Of a stretch of 33,808 bases of DNA, positions 8,135 to 16,074 are shown one piece after another; position 1 is the stretch's first letter; the number at the start of each line of letters is the position of its first letter. Position numbers and translations under genes: made by a program. The stretch spans positions 1-33,808 of the forward strand of contig JAEEXH010000026.1 in NCBI GenBank assembly GCA_016291435.1. The letters run 5' to 3'. Source of the DNA: Oscillospiraceae bacterium. GTDB taxonomy: Bacteria; Bacillota; Clostridia; Oscillospirales; Ruminococcaceae. The notes below the pieces were generated by a model. That model made no database searches. It was not told the origin of the DNA and saw nothing but the letters and a program-made list of their open reading frames with translations.

Positions 8135-8329
8135 CCCGCCCGGCGCCGAAGCCAGATCAATCAGGAGCGCATCCTGACGGACGCACATAAGCTGTTCGGC
8201 ATCGAGCACCGGTGCAGGTACGGTATTGATGATCAGGCGGAACTCCGGCAGAAGGGCATCTTTGCGATCAAAAGAAACCGCACGGCACCCGTCGCCTTCG
8301 CTCCGCGCACGGCGGCGAGGGGAAACCGC
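8135..8329 (-). pseudogene. dpaA: Fossil fragment of dipicolinate synthase subunit A
   Basis: On the minus strand an open stretch of 65 codons encodes the C-terminal half of a DpaA/SpoVFA-like NAD-binding domain. Diagnostic pieces are DGCRAV, LLPEF, LIINTVPAPVLDAEQL and DALLIDLASAPGG, which match the conserved FNTVPA...DALIIDLAS-PGG region of the sporulation enzyme that makes dipicolinic acid. There is no start codon or N-terminal part: the fragment begins directly after the araC stop codon, and the typical end of DpaA (LGI..APGLPGK..P) is missing. It is in the same frame as both the AraC gene and the following HhH gene. I interpret it as a relic left by deletion of a dpaA gene. Confidence 0.8.
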
Positions 8330-9199
8330 TCAGTCGCGCCATCTGCGGCGGAATGCGAGACATGTCACATTCTCCGCCTTCTTGAACTGCTTGGAAAAGT
8401 AGCTCTGATCATTGAAGCCGCAGAGCGCTGCAATCTCCTCCACGGACTTGTCCGTGAAGCGCAGCAGGCGCTTTGCGTAATTGATGCGGAGCCCGATGAT
8501 ATGCTGGAAGATGGTTTCGCCGTATGCGCGCTTGAATTCGCGTGTGAGATAATACTTGCTGATGTCGAAGCGGCGGGCAAGCTCGTCCAGGCGCAGCTCC
8601 TCGGTGAAATTCGCGTCGATGTACGCCAGCACGGTCTTGAGCTTCGCCTGCAAGGCGGTGTCGGTCTCCTCGGCGACGCTGTTGACGGTCAGCAGCATGG
8701 TCAGGAGATTGGCGAGCAGGCCGGAGGTCAGCACCTCAGTGTCCGCGTAGGACTCGGCATTCAGGCGCATGATCTCCTGCACGAGCGACGAGAATTTCGC
8801 CGTTGTGACAGGATGAAAGACCGCCTGCTGCCCTGCGCTGAACAGCTTGTAATATTCCGCGGTCGTGCAGCCGTCGAAATGCACCCAGAGCAGCTCCCAG
8901 GGCTGTTCGGGGTCGCTCTCATAGGAATGCTGTGCGCGGCAGTCGATGAAGAAGCAGTCACCGGCAGAGAGCCGGTAGGTCTGATCCTGGAAACGGAGCA
9001 TACCGCGTCCGTCGAGCACAACGGCGAACAGGAATGACTGCAAATTGCGGCGGCTGGTATGATGCGCGGCGCTCGCCTTGAGGTGGCCGCATTCCTGCAC
9101 ATAGAAAAATGTGCGCTTGGCAACTGCGCTCGGCGTGCGGATGATGCGGCTGTCGAGCGGATTGGGCACCTGCGGGGCACCCTGCTGCGGCATAGTCAT
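8330..9199 (-). CDS. AraC-family transcriptional regulator
   Basis: The 289-aa protein has an N-terminal cupin-like sensing domain (LSAGDCFFIDCRAQHSYES and EQPWELLWVHFDG are typical of AraC sugar sensors) and a C-terminal pair of helix-turn-helix motifs (RFDISKYYLTREFKRAYGE; IAALCGFNDQSYFSKQFKK). Such proteins usually control carbohydrate genes. The ATG at 9199 follows GGAGGAGGAG; a second ATG two codons later is possible. It is read from a strong promoter at 9294-9322. The nearest carbohydrate target is the sugar ABC operon at 3-6.4 kb; that link is inferred from position only. Confidence 0.92.
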   Translation of the reverse strand: MTMPQQGAPQVPNPLDSRIIRTPSAVAKRTFFYVQECGHLKASAAHHTSRRNLQSFLFAVVLDGRGMLRFQDQTYRLSAGDCFFIDCRAQHSYESDPEQPWELLWVHFDGCTTAEYYKLFSAGQQAVFHPVTTAKFSSLVQEIMRLNAESYADTEVLTSGLLANLLTMLLTVNSVAEETDTALQAKLKTVLAYIDANFTEELRLDELARRFDISKYYLTREFKRAYGETIFQHIIGLRINYAKRLLRFTDKSVEEIAALCGFNDQSYFSKQFKKAENVTCLAFRRRWRD

Positions 9200-9293
9200 G
9201 GTCTCCTCCTCCTTCGGGCAGCGAACCGTTCGCACGCCCGGCGGTTTCTGTTATTTTACACATAGATTTCTTCCGATAATTATCCTTCTTATC

Positions 9294-9322
9294 ATTATAC
9301 CGCATTTTTTTGGAAGTTTCAA
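9294..9322 (-). promoter_or_regulatory. Promoter of the araC-type gene
   Basis: On the minus strand TTGAAA (9317-9322) and a consensus TATAAT (9294-9299) are spaced by 17 bp, about 95 bp upstream of the start codon. Confidence 0.8.
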
Positions 9323-9367
9323 GTCGTTTTTAGTAGAATATTGCGCTCCGATTTTGTGCAAAATTAA

Positions 9368-9383
9368 CGATTTTACGAAATCG
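9368..9383 (-). terminator. Possible terminator or operator palindrome after the response regulator gene
   Basis: CGATTT-TACG-AAATCG is a perfect 6-4-6 palindrome followed on the minus strand by TTAATTTT. It sits between the response-regulator stop (9427) and the araC promoter. The short AT-rich stem makes terminator activity uncertain; it could be an operator. Confidence 0.3.
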
Positions 9384-9426
9384 CAGCAAAAGGAGGGTGA
9401 AAGTTTGCGCTGCCGGCCGGGCAGTC

Positions 9427-10176
9427 TCACGCGATCTGCAAGCGCCCGCCCGCAAACGCCTTTGCTTTCCGGCGCGGCGGCGCTGCCGAGAGCATATATC
9501 CCCCGCCGCGCACGGTATGCAGCAGCTTCACTGCAAATCCCGCATCAACCTTCCGGCGCAGATAGTGGATATACACCGGAATCACCGCCGCCGACACATC
9601 CTGCCCGCCGGAGACCGTCGCCTCGATCCGCTCTGCCGATACCGCGGCATCCGGGTACTGCGCCAGATACTCCAGAATCGCGCATTCCTTCGCCGAGAGC
9701 CCCAGCCGTCTGCCGCCCCGTGTCGCGACATGATGCACAGTATCAACCGTCAGATCGGCGATGCAGTACCGACCGCTGCCGGAGCTGCCGCCCGGGATCT
9801 CCGCATGCCGCCGGCAGCAGCGCACCAGCCGCCGCACCCGCGCCATGCACTCATCCATATGAAACGGCTTGATCAGATAATCGTCCGCGCCGCTGTCGAG
9901 CCCGCGCACACGCTCAGCGACCGATGTACGCGTGCTGAGCAGCATCACCGGCGTGTCCAGTGCGCGTGTCCGCATCTCCCGCAGGACGGATATCCCGTCC
10001 ATATCCGGCAGCGCACGGTCAAGCAGCACTGCATCAAAGCGCGGGACATCGAGCAGGCGCAGGGCATCCGTCCCGTTCTCCGCAGCCGTCACGGTGAAGC
10101 CGTCTGCTTCCATGCGTGCCCGCAGCGCCTCTGCCAGCGCTTCATTCGATTCTGCAATCAAAATCCTTGTCTCCAT
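9427..10176 (-). CDS. Orphan OmpR/PhoB-type response regulator
   Basis: The 249-aa protein has an N-terminal receiver domain and a C-terminal winged-helix DNA-binding domain (LSAKECAILEYLAQYP near 165-180 and YIHYLRRKVD before the wing). The phospho-acceptor is Asp53 (LLDRALPDMDG), the switch lysine Lys103 (LIKPF), and the Thr/Ser position is Ser81. The usual Asp-Asp pair near the N terminus is replaced by Glu9-Ser10 (ILIAESNEA), so metal binding and phosphorylation may be altered. The ATG at 10176 has only a weak purine-rich upstream site, but 43 further upstream codons look non-conserved. No histidine kinase gene is adjacent. Confidence 0.88.
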   Translation of the reverse strand: METRILIAESNEALAEALRARMEADGFTVTAAENGTDALRLLDVPRFDAVLLDRALPDMDGISVLREMRTRALDTPVMLLSTRTSVAERVRGLDSGADDYLIKPFHMDECMARVRRLVRCCRRHAEIPGGSSGSGRYCIADLTVDTVHHVATRGGRRLGLSAKECAILEYLAQYPDAAVSAERIEATVSGGQDVSAAVIPVYIHYLRRKVDAGFAVKLLHTVRGGGYMLSAAPPRRKAKAFAGGRLQIA

Positions 10177-10351
10177 CGTGCTCACTCTTTCGTTCCGTAT
10201 ACATTCCGGCGGTCTGCTTTCTGTTATATAGTATAACGCGGAAAGATAAAATGAATCTGAAAGCAGCGAAAAAGAGCGCAGTTCTGTAATTGTTAAATTG
10301 CACAAATCAGCGCCTTAAAATTCAGCGTTATGTAGAAAATGAATTGGATAC

Positions 10352-10380
10352 TTGAAAGGTTTTTTAACATATGGTATAAT
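10352..10380 (+). promoter_or_regulatory. Promoter of the EF-G-like gene
   Basis: TTGAAA (10352-10357) and consensus TATAAT (10375-10380) are spaced by 17 bp. Transcription from about 10387 would give a leader of about 105 nt containing the structured element at 10404-10462. Confidence 0.85.
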
Positions 10381-10403
10381 AGATGTATCGTTTCGCGCAG
10401 GGG

Positions 10404-10462
10404 CATGTGCAGAGCGGGTTCTCAGCCCCGCTCCCGAAATCCGGTATCGGTCTGTGCACATG
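10404..10462 (+). ncRNA. Candidate cis-regulatory three-way junction in EF-G-like leader
   Basis: Three stems fit together with almost no unpaired joints. P1 is CATGTGCA (10404-10411) with TGCACATG (10455-10462), 8 bp. P2 is GAGCGGG (10412-10418) with CCCGCTC (10427-10433), 7 bp. P3 is CCGA (10434-10437) with TCGG (10447-10450). Only TCTG is unpaired between P3 and P1. The element ends 29 nt before the start codon. I do not recognise it as a known riboswitch class; a regulatory role is inferred from position and compactness. Confidence 0.45.
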
Positions 10463-10491
10463 ATAGCGCGGCAGATAGGAGATAAGCATAT

Positions 10492-12579
10492 ATGAAAAGC
10501 TATGACACGTCCAAGATCAAAAACATCGTGATCGCAGGCAACAGCGGCAGCGGCAAGACTGCACTGGCAGAAGCTCTGCTCTACCGCGCAGGCGTCCTCG
10601 ACCGCATGGGCAAATCCGCCGACGGCAACACCGTCTGCGACTATGACCCCGAGGAAATCAAGCGTAAGTTCTCAATCAACCTTTCGCTGGCATCTTTCGA
10701 TTACAGTGATTTCCATATCAACCTGCTCGATACCCCGGGTCTGTTCGACTTCGCAGCAGCAACCAATGAGGGCATGTATGCAGGTGATACCGTCATCATC
10801 ACCGTCTCCGCAAAGTCCGGTGTGCATGTCGGCACCAAAAAGGCATTCAAGGCCGCGCAGAAGCTCGGCAAGCATATTCTCTTCGTCATCACCAAGATCG
10901 ACGATCCGAACCAGGATTTCTATTCCGTGCTGAACTCCCTCAAGGAGGAATTCGGCGCAAAGGTCTGCCCGGTCATCGTGCCGGAAATCGCAGGCGGACA
11001 GTTCAAGTCGCTCGTCCACCTCAGCAGAATGAAGTCCTATACATATGACAAGAAGGGCGTTTCCGTCGCGGCTGACGCGCAGGGCATCGTCCTCAACGAT
11101 AAGGAAGGCATCACCGCAGACGATCTGCTCTCCGGTCTCTCCGAGGCAGTTGCAGAGACCTCCGATGAACTGATGGAAAAGTTCTTTGCGGAGGAGCCCT
11201 TCACGCAGGAGGAAATCTCCCACGGCATCCATGAGGCAATGCGCAACGGCTCCGCCTACCCGGTGTTCACCGTTTCCTGCACGAATCCCGCAGGCTGTGA
11301 CCTGCTGCTCGACTTCCTGAAATACATGCCTGACCCGACCACTGCGGCTGCACTCAAGGCGACTGACGGCGCCGGCAAGGAGATCGACGTCACGGTCGAT
11401 CCGGCTGCACCGCTCTCCGCATTCGTCTTCCGCACCGTCGCCGATCCGTTCGGCAAGATCAGCTTCATCAAGGTCATCAGCGGTGTGCTGAAGCCTGACA
11501 CCGATCTCGTCAACGCGGCAACCGGCGCAGCAGAGCATGTCGGCAAGATCTTCACGCTGCTCGGCAAGAAGCAAATCGAAGTCGGCTCGGCTTCCGCGGG
11601 CGATATCATCATCGCGACCAAGCTGAACGCGACCACCGGTGATACCCTCTGTGCAGCAGGCAATGTCGTGAAGTTCGCGCCGGTCAAGTATCCGAACCCG
11701 ACCTTCCGCATGGCTGTCAAGGCGACCGCACAGGGCGATGAGTCCAAGATCGGCACCAGCCTCCAGAAGCTGCTGGAAGAGGATCAGTGCCTCTCCTATG
11801 ATCTCGATACCACCACGAAGGAGCGCATCCTCGCGGGTCTCGGCGATCAGCATCTGGATGTCGTCAAGGCAAAGCTGAAGTCCAAGTTCAATGTCGATAT
11901 CGAGCTCTCTGAGCCGCGCATCGCATACAAGGAGACCATCCGCAAGAAGACCGACAAGGTGCAGGGCAGACACAAGAAGCAGTCCGGCGGTCACGGTCAG
12001 TTCGGTGATGTGTGGATCGAGTTCGAGCCGTGTGACAGCGAGACGCTGGTCTTCGAGGAAAAGATCTTCGGCGGCTCTGTCCCGAAGAACTTCTTCCCGG
12101 CCATCGAGAAGGGCTTGCAGGAGAGCGTCGAGCGCGGCGTGCTGGCCGGCTGCCCGGTCGTCGGCATCAAGGCAACGCTGCTGGACGGTTCCTATCACCC
12201 GGTCGATTCCTCTGAAATGGCGTTCAAGATCGCGGCATCGCTCGCGTTCAAGGAAGGCATGAAGCAGGCAAATCCGATCATGCTTGAGCCGATCGGCTCG
12301 CTGGCTGTCACGATCCCGGACGACAAGACCGGCGACATCATGGGCGATCTGAACAAGCGCCGCGGCAAGGTGCTCGGCATGGAGCCCGCCGGTGACGGCA
12401 TGACCACGATTCAGGCTGAGGTGCCGATGCGTGAGATGCACGACTTCACGATGTATCTGCGCCAGGTTGCAAAGGGCATGGGCGAATTCACATTCGACTT
12501 CCTGCGCTATGAGCCGCTTCCCTCGAACCTCCTCGATGAGGTTGTCGCAAGCGTCAGGAGCGGCGAGTCCGAAGAATAA
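10492..12579 (+). CDS. EF-G-like translational GTPase (paralogue of elongation factor G)
   Basis: This 695-aa protein has the full domain order of elongation factor G: a GTPase domain, domain II, then domains III-V, with the domain IV signature GGHGQFGDVWIEFEP. The GTPase domain deviates from canonical EF-G: the P loop is GNSGSGKT (16-23) rather than AHIDAGKTT, G3 is DTPG (80-83), and G4 reads TKID (134-137) instead of NKxD. Switch I contains DYDPEEIKRKFSI rather than the RGITI motif. These features match the EF-G-like subfamily found beside true FusA in many Firmicutes and mycobacteria, whose cellular role is not well defined. The start is supported by TAGGAG 9-10 nt upstream. It is monocistronic with its own promoter, leader structure and terminator. 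Confidence 0.92.
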   Translation: MKSYDTSKIKNIVIAGNSGSGKTALAEALLYRAGVLDRMGKSADGNTVCDYDPEEIKRKFSINLSLASFDYSDFHINLLDTPGLFDFAAATNEGMYAGDTVIITVSAKSGVHVGTKKAFKAAQKLGKHILFVITKIDDPNQDFYSVLNSLKEEFGAKVCPVIVPEIAGGQFKSLVHLSRMKSYTYDKKGVSVAADAQGIVLNDKEGITADDLLSGLSEAVAETSDELMEKFFAEEPFTQEEISHGIHEAMRNGSAYPVFTVSCTNPAGCDLLLDFLKYMPDPTTAAALKATDGAGKEIDVTVDPAAPLSAFVFRTVADPFGKISFIKVISGVLKPDTDLVNAATGAAEHVGKIFTLLGKKQIEVGSASAGDIIIATKLNATTGDTLCAAGNVVKFAPVKYPNPTFRMAVKATAQGDESKIGTSLQKLLEEDQCLSYDLDTTTKERILAGLGDQHLDVVKAKLKSKFNVDIELSEPRIAYKETIRKKTDKVQGRHKKQSGGHGQFGDVWIEFEPCDSETLVFEEKIFGGSVPKNFFPAIEKGLQESVERGVLAGCPVVGIKATLLDGSYHPVDSSEMAFKIAASLAFKEGMKQANPIMLEPIGSLAVTIPDDKTGDIMGDLNKRRGKVLGMEPAGDGMTTIQAEVPMREMHDFTMYLRQVAKGMGEFTFDFLRYEPLPSNLLDEVVASVRSGESEE

Positions 12580-12591
12580 CTGATACGACAA

Positions 12592-12622
12592 GAGCCCCGG
12601 TGCAGCAGATGCACCGGGGCTC
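12592..12622 (+). terminator. Hairpin terminator after EF-G-like gene
   Basis: A perfect 13-bp GC-rich stem (12592-12604 with 12610-12622) lies 12 nt after the stop codon. The following sequence is only moderately T-rich. A second stem (12687-12693 with 12700-12706) followed by CTTTATTTTTAT could complete termination. Confidence 0.65.
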
Positions 12623-12660
12623 TCAGCTTGTAAAAAAAGGTATCGCTGGCGCGATGATTT

Positions 12661-12742
12661 ATAATGGGGCTCCGCCCCAAGCCCCGCCGGGGGCAGCGGC
12701 CCCCGGACCCCTTTATTTTTATAGGGAGTAATGCAGGCGTGT
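12661..12742 (+). repeat. GC-rich hairpin cluster preceding repeat copy B
   Basis: Two adjacent hairpins, GGGGC-TCC-GCCCC (12666-12678) and CCGGGGG/CCCCCGG (12687-12706), are followed by a T-rich tract and then by copy B of the 89-bp repeat. The block resembles a repetitive intergenic element rather than gene-specific sequence. It sits between convergent genes. Confidence 0.45.
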
Positions 12743-12743
12743 C

Positions 12744-12832
12744 CAAAAGCCGCGAACAGCGGCGTCATGGTAATGCAGTCGAGCGCGGAATAGTCAGTCG
12801 GCTTGAGAATAACGCCTGCGCGGGCTCCGCGC
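12744..12832 (+). repeat. Dispersed 89-bp intergenic repeat, copy B
   Basis: This is the second copy of the element at 176-264, with the same length and conserved ends. Here GCAGGCGT just upstream (12733-12740) is the inverted complement of ACGCCTGC near the right end, so this copy is bounded by an 8-bp inverted repeat that copy A has lost. Confidence 0.6.
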
Positions 12833-12861
12833 CGGGGCTCTCACATTTCTCAGAAAGAATC

Positions 12862-14388
12862 TCAGCCGACAATCATCGACTTGCCGGTCATCTCAGCCGG
12901 CTGCGGCAGACCCATCATTTGCAGCATGGTCGGCGCAATGTCCGCCAGAACACCGCCCGTCTCACGCAGCTTCACATCGCCCTCGCCGAGCACGATGAAC
13001 GGCACCGGGAAGGTTGTGTGCGCCGTGAACGGTGTGCCGTCATCCTCCAGCATCTTGTCGGCGTTGCCGTGGTCTGCTGTGATGATGACCTTGCCGCCCT
13101 TTGCGAGCACTGCCTCCGTGACCTGACCGATGCAGTCATCGACCGCCTCGACCGCTGCCACGGCTGCGTCAAACACGCCCGTGTGACCGACCATGTCGCA
13201 GTTTGCGAAGTTCAGGATGATCGCATCGAACTTATCTGCTGCAATCTCCTTCAGCACTGCCTCGGTGACCTCGTAGGCACTCATCTCCGGCTTCATATCG
13301 AAGGTCGCAACATCCGGGGACTTGATGAGGATTCTGTCCTCGCCCTCAAACTGCCGCTCCTCGCCGCCGTTGAAGAAGAAGGTGACATGTGCATATTTCT
13401 GCGTCTCGGCAATGCGGAGCTGTGTCTTGCCGCACTTTGCGAGATACTCGCCCATCGTCATCGAGAGCTCCTCGGGCGGGAATGCGACGGAGACATTCGG
13501 CATGGTCGCGTCATACTGTGCCATGCAGACGAAATGCACCGGGAAATAGCCCTTCTTGCGCTCGAAGCCCTTGAACTCCGGATCAACGAATGCACGGGTG
13601 AGCTGGCGCGCACGGTCGGGGCGGAAGTTGAAGAACACGACGCTGTCATTCTCTGCGATCACTGCGCCGCCCTCGATCACTGCCGGGAGCATGAACTCAT
13701 CGGTGACGCCGTTTGCGTAGGAATTCTGAATCGCCTGCACCGGGTCGGTCTCTGCGATGCCCTCGCCGTAGGTCAGCGCGGCATATGCCTTCTCGACACG
13801 GTCCCATGCGTTGTCGCGGTCCATTGCGTAGTATCTGCCCATGACGGTCGCGATCTTGCCGACGCCGATCTCGCGGAGCTTCGCGGCTGCCTCCGCAACA
13901 TATTCCGCAGCGGAGGAAGGCGGCACATCTCTGCCGTCAAGATAAGCGTGGACATAGACCTTCTCAAGCCCGAAGCGCTTTGCCATCTCCACGAGACCGT
14001 AGAGATGCTCCTGGTGGCTGTGAACGCCGCCGGGGGAGACAAGACCCATCAGGTGCAGGGCTGTGCCCTTTGTCTTTGCGTTCTCCATCGCGGCGACGAG
14101 CGCCTTGTTCTCAAAGAAATCGCCGTCCTGAATGGACTTTGTGATCTTGACAAGCTGCTGATAGACGATTCTGCCGGCGCCGATATTGGTGTGACCGACC
14201 TCGGAATTGCCCATCTGACCGTCTGGCAGACCGACATCCAGACCGGATGCGCCGATGGTGGTGTTCGGATATTTTGCGAAGTAGCCGTCGAGATTCGGGG
14301 TCTTCGCGGCACGGATGGCATTGCCGTAGTCGCTCGGATTGATGCCGAAGCCATCCATGATCAGCAGTGCAACAGGTGCTTTACTCAT
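12862..14388 (-). CDS. gpmI: 2,3-bisphosphoglycerate-independent phosphoglycerate mutase
   Basis: This glycolytic enzyme interconverts 3- and 2-phosphoglycerate in the cytoplasm, using two Mn ions and a phosphoserine intermediate. The 508-aa length is normal for the family. The N-terminal metal-binding Asp12 lies in LLIMDGFG, the catalytic serine is Ser62 in MGNSEVGH, and the C-terminal ITADHGNAD carries further metal ligands. AAGGAG lies 8 nt upstream of the ATG. It is the last gene of the glycolytic cluster and converges with the EF-G-like gene. Confidence 0.97.
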   Translation of the reverse strand: MSKAPVALLIMDGFGINPSDYGNAIRAAKTPNLDGYFAKYPNTTIGASGLDVGLPDGQMGNSEVGHTNIGAGRIVYQQLVKITKSIQDGDFFENKALVAAMENAKTKGTALHLMGLVSPGGVHSHQEHLYGLVEMAKRFGLEKVYVHAYLDGRDVPPSSAAEYVAEAAAKLREIGVGKIATVMGRYYAMDRDNAWDRVEKAYAALTYGEGIAETDPVQAIQNSYANGVTDEFMLPAVIEGGAVIAENDSVVFFNFRPDRARQLTRAFVDPEFKGFERKKGYFPVHFVCMAQYDATMPNVSVAFPPEELSMTMGEYLAKCGKTQLRIAETQKYAHVTFFFNGGEERQFEGEDRILIKSPDVATFDMKPEMSAYEVTEAVLKEIAADKFDAIILNFANCDMVGHTGVFDAAVAAVEAVDDCIGQVTEAVLAKGGKVIITADHGNADKMLEDDGTPFTAHTTFPVPFIVLGEGDVKLRETGGVLADIAPTMLQMMGLPQPAEMTGKSMIVG

Positions 14389-14420
14389 TGTTTTTTCTCC
14401 TTTTTTATGTATTTGCGGTG

Positions 14421-15530
14421 TTATTCAATGACCGCGATGCGGTGAATGGGGATGTAATTGCATTCCAACACATAGTAGTCGCCGTGGGCATACATATTCG
14501 AGTGCTGGAAATAGGTGCTTTCGTCGGCGGTTTCCGCCTCGACCACGGCGTCGATATAGCGCATGGTCGGAATTTCGCCGTGAACGGGATAATAGAGGTA
14601 AAACGCCTGCCCGCCCGTGACGACCTTCCAGCCGTGCGCGGTGCCCGTTGCGAGATCGGTGTTCGGATACTGTTCGCGGAAGCGGCGGATGACTGCATCC
14701 CCATCCTCGAGCGTGACCTTCGGCGGTGCGCCCTCCTGCTCATAGCTGTACATGACCTTGAAATCGCCGCAGTCCATGACATCATAGGAAAACGCCTCGC
14801 TGCCGTCCGCGCGGACATATAAGCCGCCGGTCAGCATCGGTGCCCAGTCCTCGCCTCTGAAATAGACCTCCGTCTGCAGTGCATCTGCCAGATGCGCCGC
14901 GCTGTCGAAGGAAAACATCTCCGTGAAAATCTCGAAATCGCGCAGAATCGGGAAATCCGGCGCATTGGCGAATTCTGTGTTCACATAGCCGAGCTTCAAA
15001 TGGAGCTGCATCAGCTCCGGAAGAATACTTTTGAGATTGTCGCCGGTGAACTTCTTGCGGACAAAGCTGCCGTCGTTGCCCTTGTTGACATACTCAAACC
15101 GCAGCACCTTTCCGCCCGACAGAATGCCATTAACCTCTTCGAGCAGCGCATCCTCGATCTCCTGATGCTGGTAATCGTCGCCGGTGTGCTCGTCACCCTC
15201 GCCGACCAGCACGCGGAATGAATTGTCCCCGTCCGATGCCCAGACGATCGCCGTGCCGGTGTAGTAGGAATCAAACAGCGCGCCGTCGCGTTTCAAATCA
15301 ACGTCCGTGATCTCGGGTGTGAAGCCGTATTTCTCCTGCACCCATCGGGCCGCGTCGCCCTGCGCACGCTCTGTGCGGAGTGCCTCATCCCGGTCTCTGC
15401 CCGCCTCAGCGCAGCGAAGATAGACATAGGTTCCGCCGGCGATCAGCACCGCGAGCCCTGCCGCGCTCCCGATGAGAATGAGGAGGAGCTTTTTCACGGA
15501 GACGGGCTGTTTCTTCTCACTGTGCTGCAT
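14421..15530 (-). CDS. Uncharacterised single-pass membrane protein
   Basis: I do not recognise this 369-aa protein. It has a short basic cytoplasmic N terminus, one membrane helix (about 14-38) and a large, acidic, aromatic-rich extracytoplasmic domain with many Asp/Glu and Tyr residues and a few cysteines. Its first 14 nt overlap the end of the preceding small membrane-protein gene, and gpmI begins 32 nt after its stop, so it is embedded in the glycolytic operon. Confidence 0.85.
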   Translation of the reverse strand: MQHSEKKQPVSVKKLLLILIGSAAGLAVLIAGGTYVYLRCAEAGRDRDEALRTERAQGDAARWVQEKYGFTPEITDVDLKRDGALFDSYYTGTAIVWASDGDNSFRVLVGEGDEHTGDDYQHQEIEDALLEEVNGILSGGKVLRFEYVNKGNDGSFVRKKFTGDNLKSILPELMQLHLKLGYVNTEFANAPDFPILRDFEIFTEMFSFDSAAHLADALQTEVYFRGEDWAPMLTGGLYVRADGSEAFSYDVMDCGDFKVMYSYEQEGAPPKVTLEDGDAVIRRFREQYPNTDLATGTAHGWKVVTGGQAFYLYYPVHGEIPTMRYIDAVVEAETADESTYFQHSNMYAHGDYYVLECNYIPIHRIAVIE

Positions 15531-16011
15531 CGCGTGACCTCTGCCAGATCATACCTGCCGCCGCTGCCATCGCGAGCATCGCAAAGGTGCTCAGCACGCC
15601 AAACCAGCTTCCGAAGCTGCTGAGGGTGCTGATCTTCGCGTACATCATCGTGCCTGCGCTGCGGGCGATCCACATATTCTGCACCAGATTGAACACCAAC
15701 GAAAGCGCCGAAAGCACGATCGGTGCGCCGACACCCGCCAGAAGCATCAGCCCGGCATTCTGCTGCGGGGCATTCTGATCGAGGTGCTGCTTCATCGCGA
15801 AATACAGGATCACATACACAGTGAGCGAAACGGCCGGCATCAGCAGCATCGGCAGAAAGCCCACGCGGTCTGCGGCAGAAAATGCGCTGCTGCCGGACAG
15901 GCGCAGGATCTGATCCTGAAGCGCCCAGATGCCGAACAGGATCGCCGTATGCGCGATCTTTGCAATCAGCCCCGCCGTGAGCCATATACGAATCGAATGT
16001 GTTTTGTCCAT
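15517..16011 (-). CDS. Uncharacterised four-helix membrane protein
   Basis: The ATG at 16011 is preferred, giving 164 aa, because AAGGAAACA precedes it; an upstream in-frame ATG at 16074 has no such site and lies in a hairpin region. The protein is hydrophobic with about four membrane helices (near residues 11-33, 50-75, 85-110, 133-155). No family is recognised. It lies between tpiA and the next membrane-protein gene, overlapping the latter by 14 nt. Confidence 0.82.
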   Translation of the reverse strand: MDKTHSIRIWLTAGLIAKIAHTAILFGIWALQDQILRLSGSSAFSAADRVGFLPMLLMPAVSLTVYVILYFAMKQHLDQNAPQQNAGLMLLAGVGAPIVLSALSLVFNLVQNMWIARSAGTMMYAKISTLSSFGSWFGVLSTFAMLAMAAAAGMIWQRSRDAAQ

Positions 16012-16029
16012 TGTTTCCTTACCGCAGAA

Positions 16030-16059
16030 GCGGAAATGCAGAGGACTCCGCATTTCCGC
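16030..16059 (-). other. Intercistronic hairpin after tpiA
   Basis: GCGGAAATGC (16030-16039) and GCATTTCCGC (16050-16059) form a perfect 10-bp stem in the 63-nt gap between tpiA and the next gene. No T-run follows, so it is more likely an mRNA processing or stability element than a full terminator. Confidence 0.6.
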
Positions 16060-16074
16060 ATCCGTTCCTGTCAA

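Noticed and set aside
7553..9037. 494-codon plus-strand frame opposite the HhH and AraC genes
   Set aside because: It spans two opposite-strand genes and the dpaA fossil, with no ribosome site or recognised motif.
10492..12579. Calling the gene canonical fusA or a tetracycline-resistance TetM-type protein
   Set aside because: The P loop GNSGSGKT, G4 TKID and switch I differ from canonical FusA, and the TetM-specific domain IV loops are not evident.
10672..12768. 698-codon open frame antisense to the EF-G-like gene
   Set aside because: It lies opposite a clearly conserved gene, lacks a ribosome site and encodes a low-complexity Leu/Asp/Arg/His-rich product typical of antisense frames in GC-rich DNA.
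12664..14445. 593-codon plus-strand frame opposite gpmI
   Set aside because: Antisense artefact of a conserved enzyme gene; it starts inside a repetitive intergenic hairpin region.
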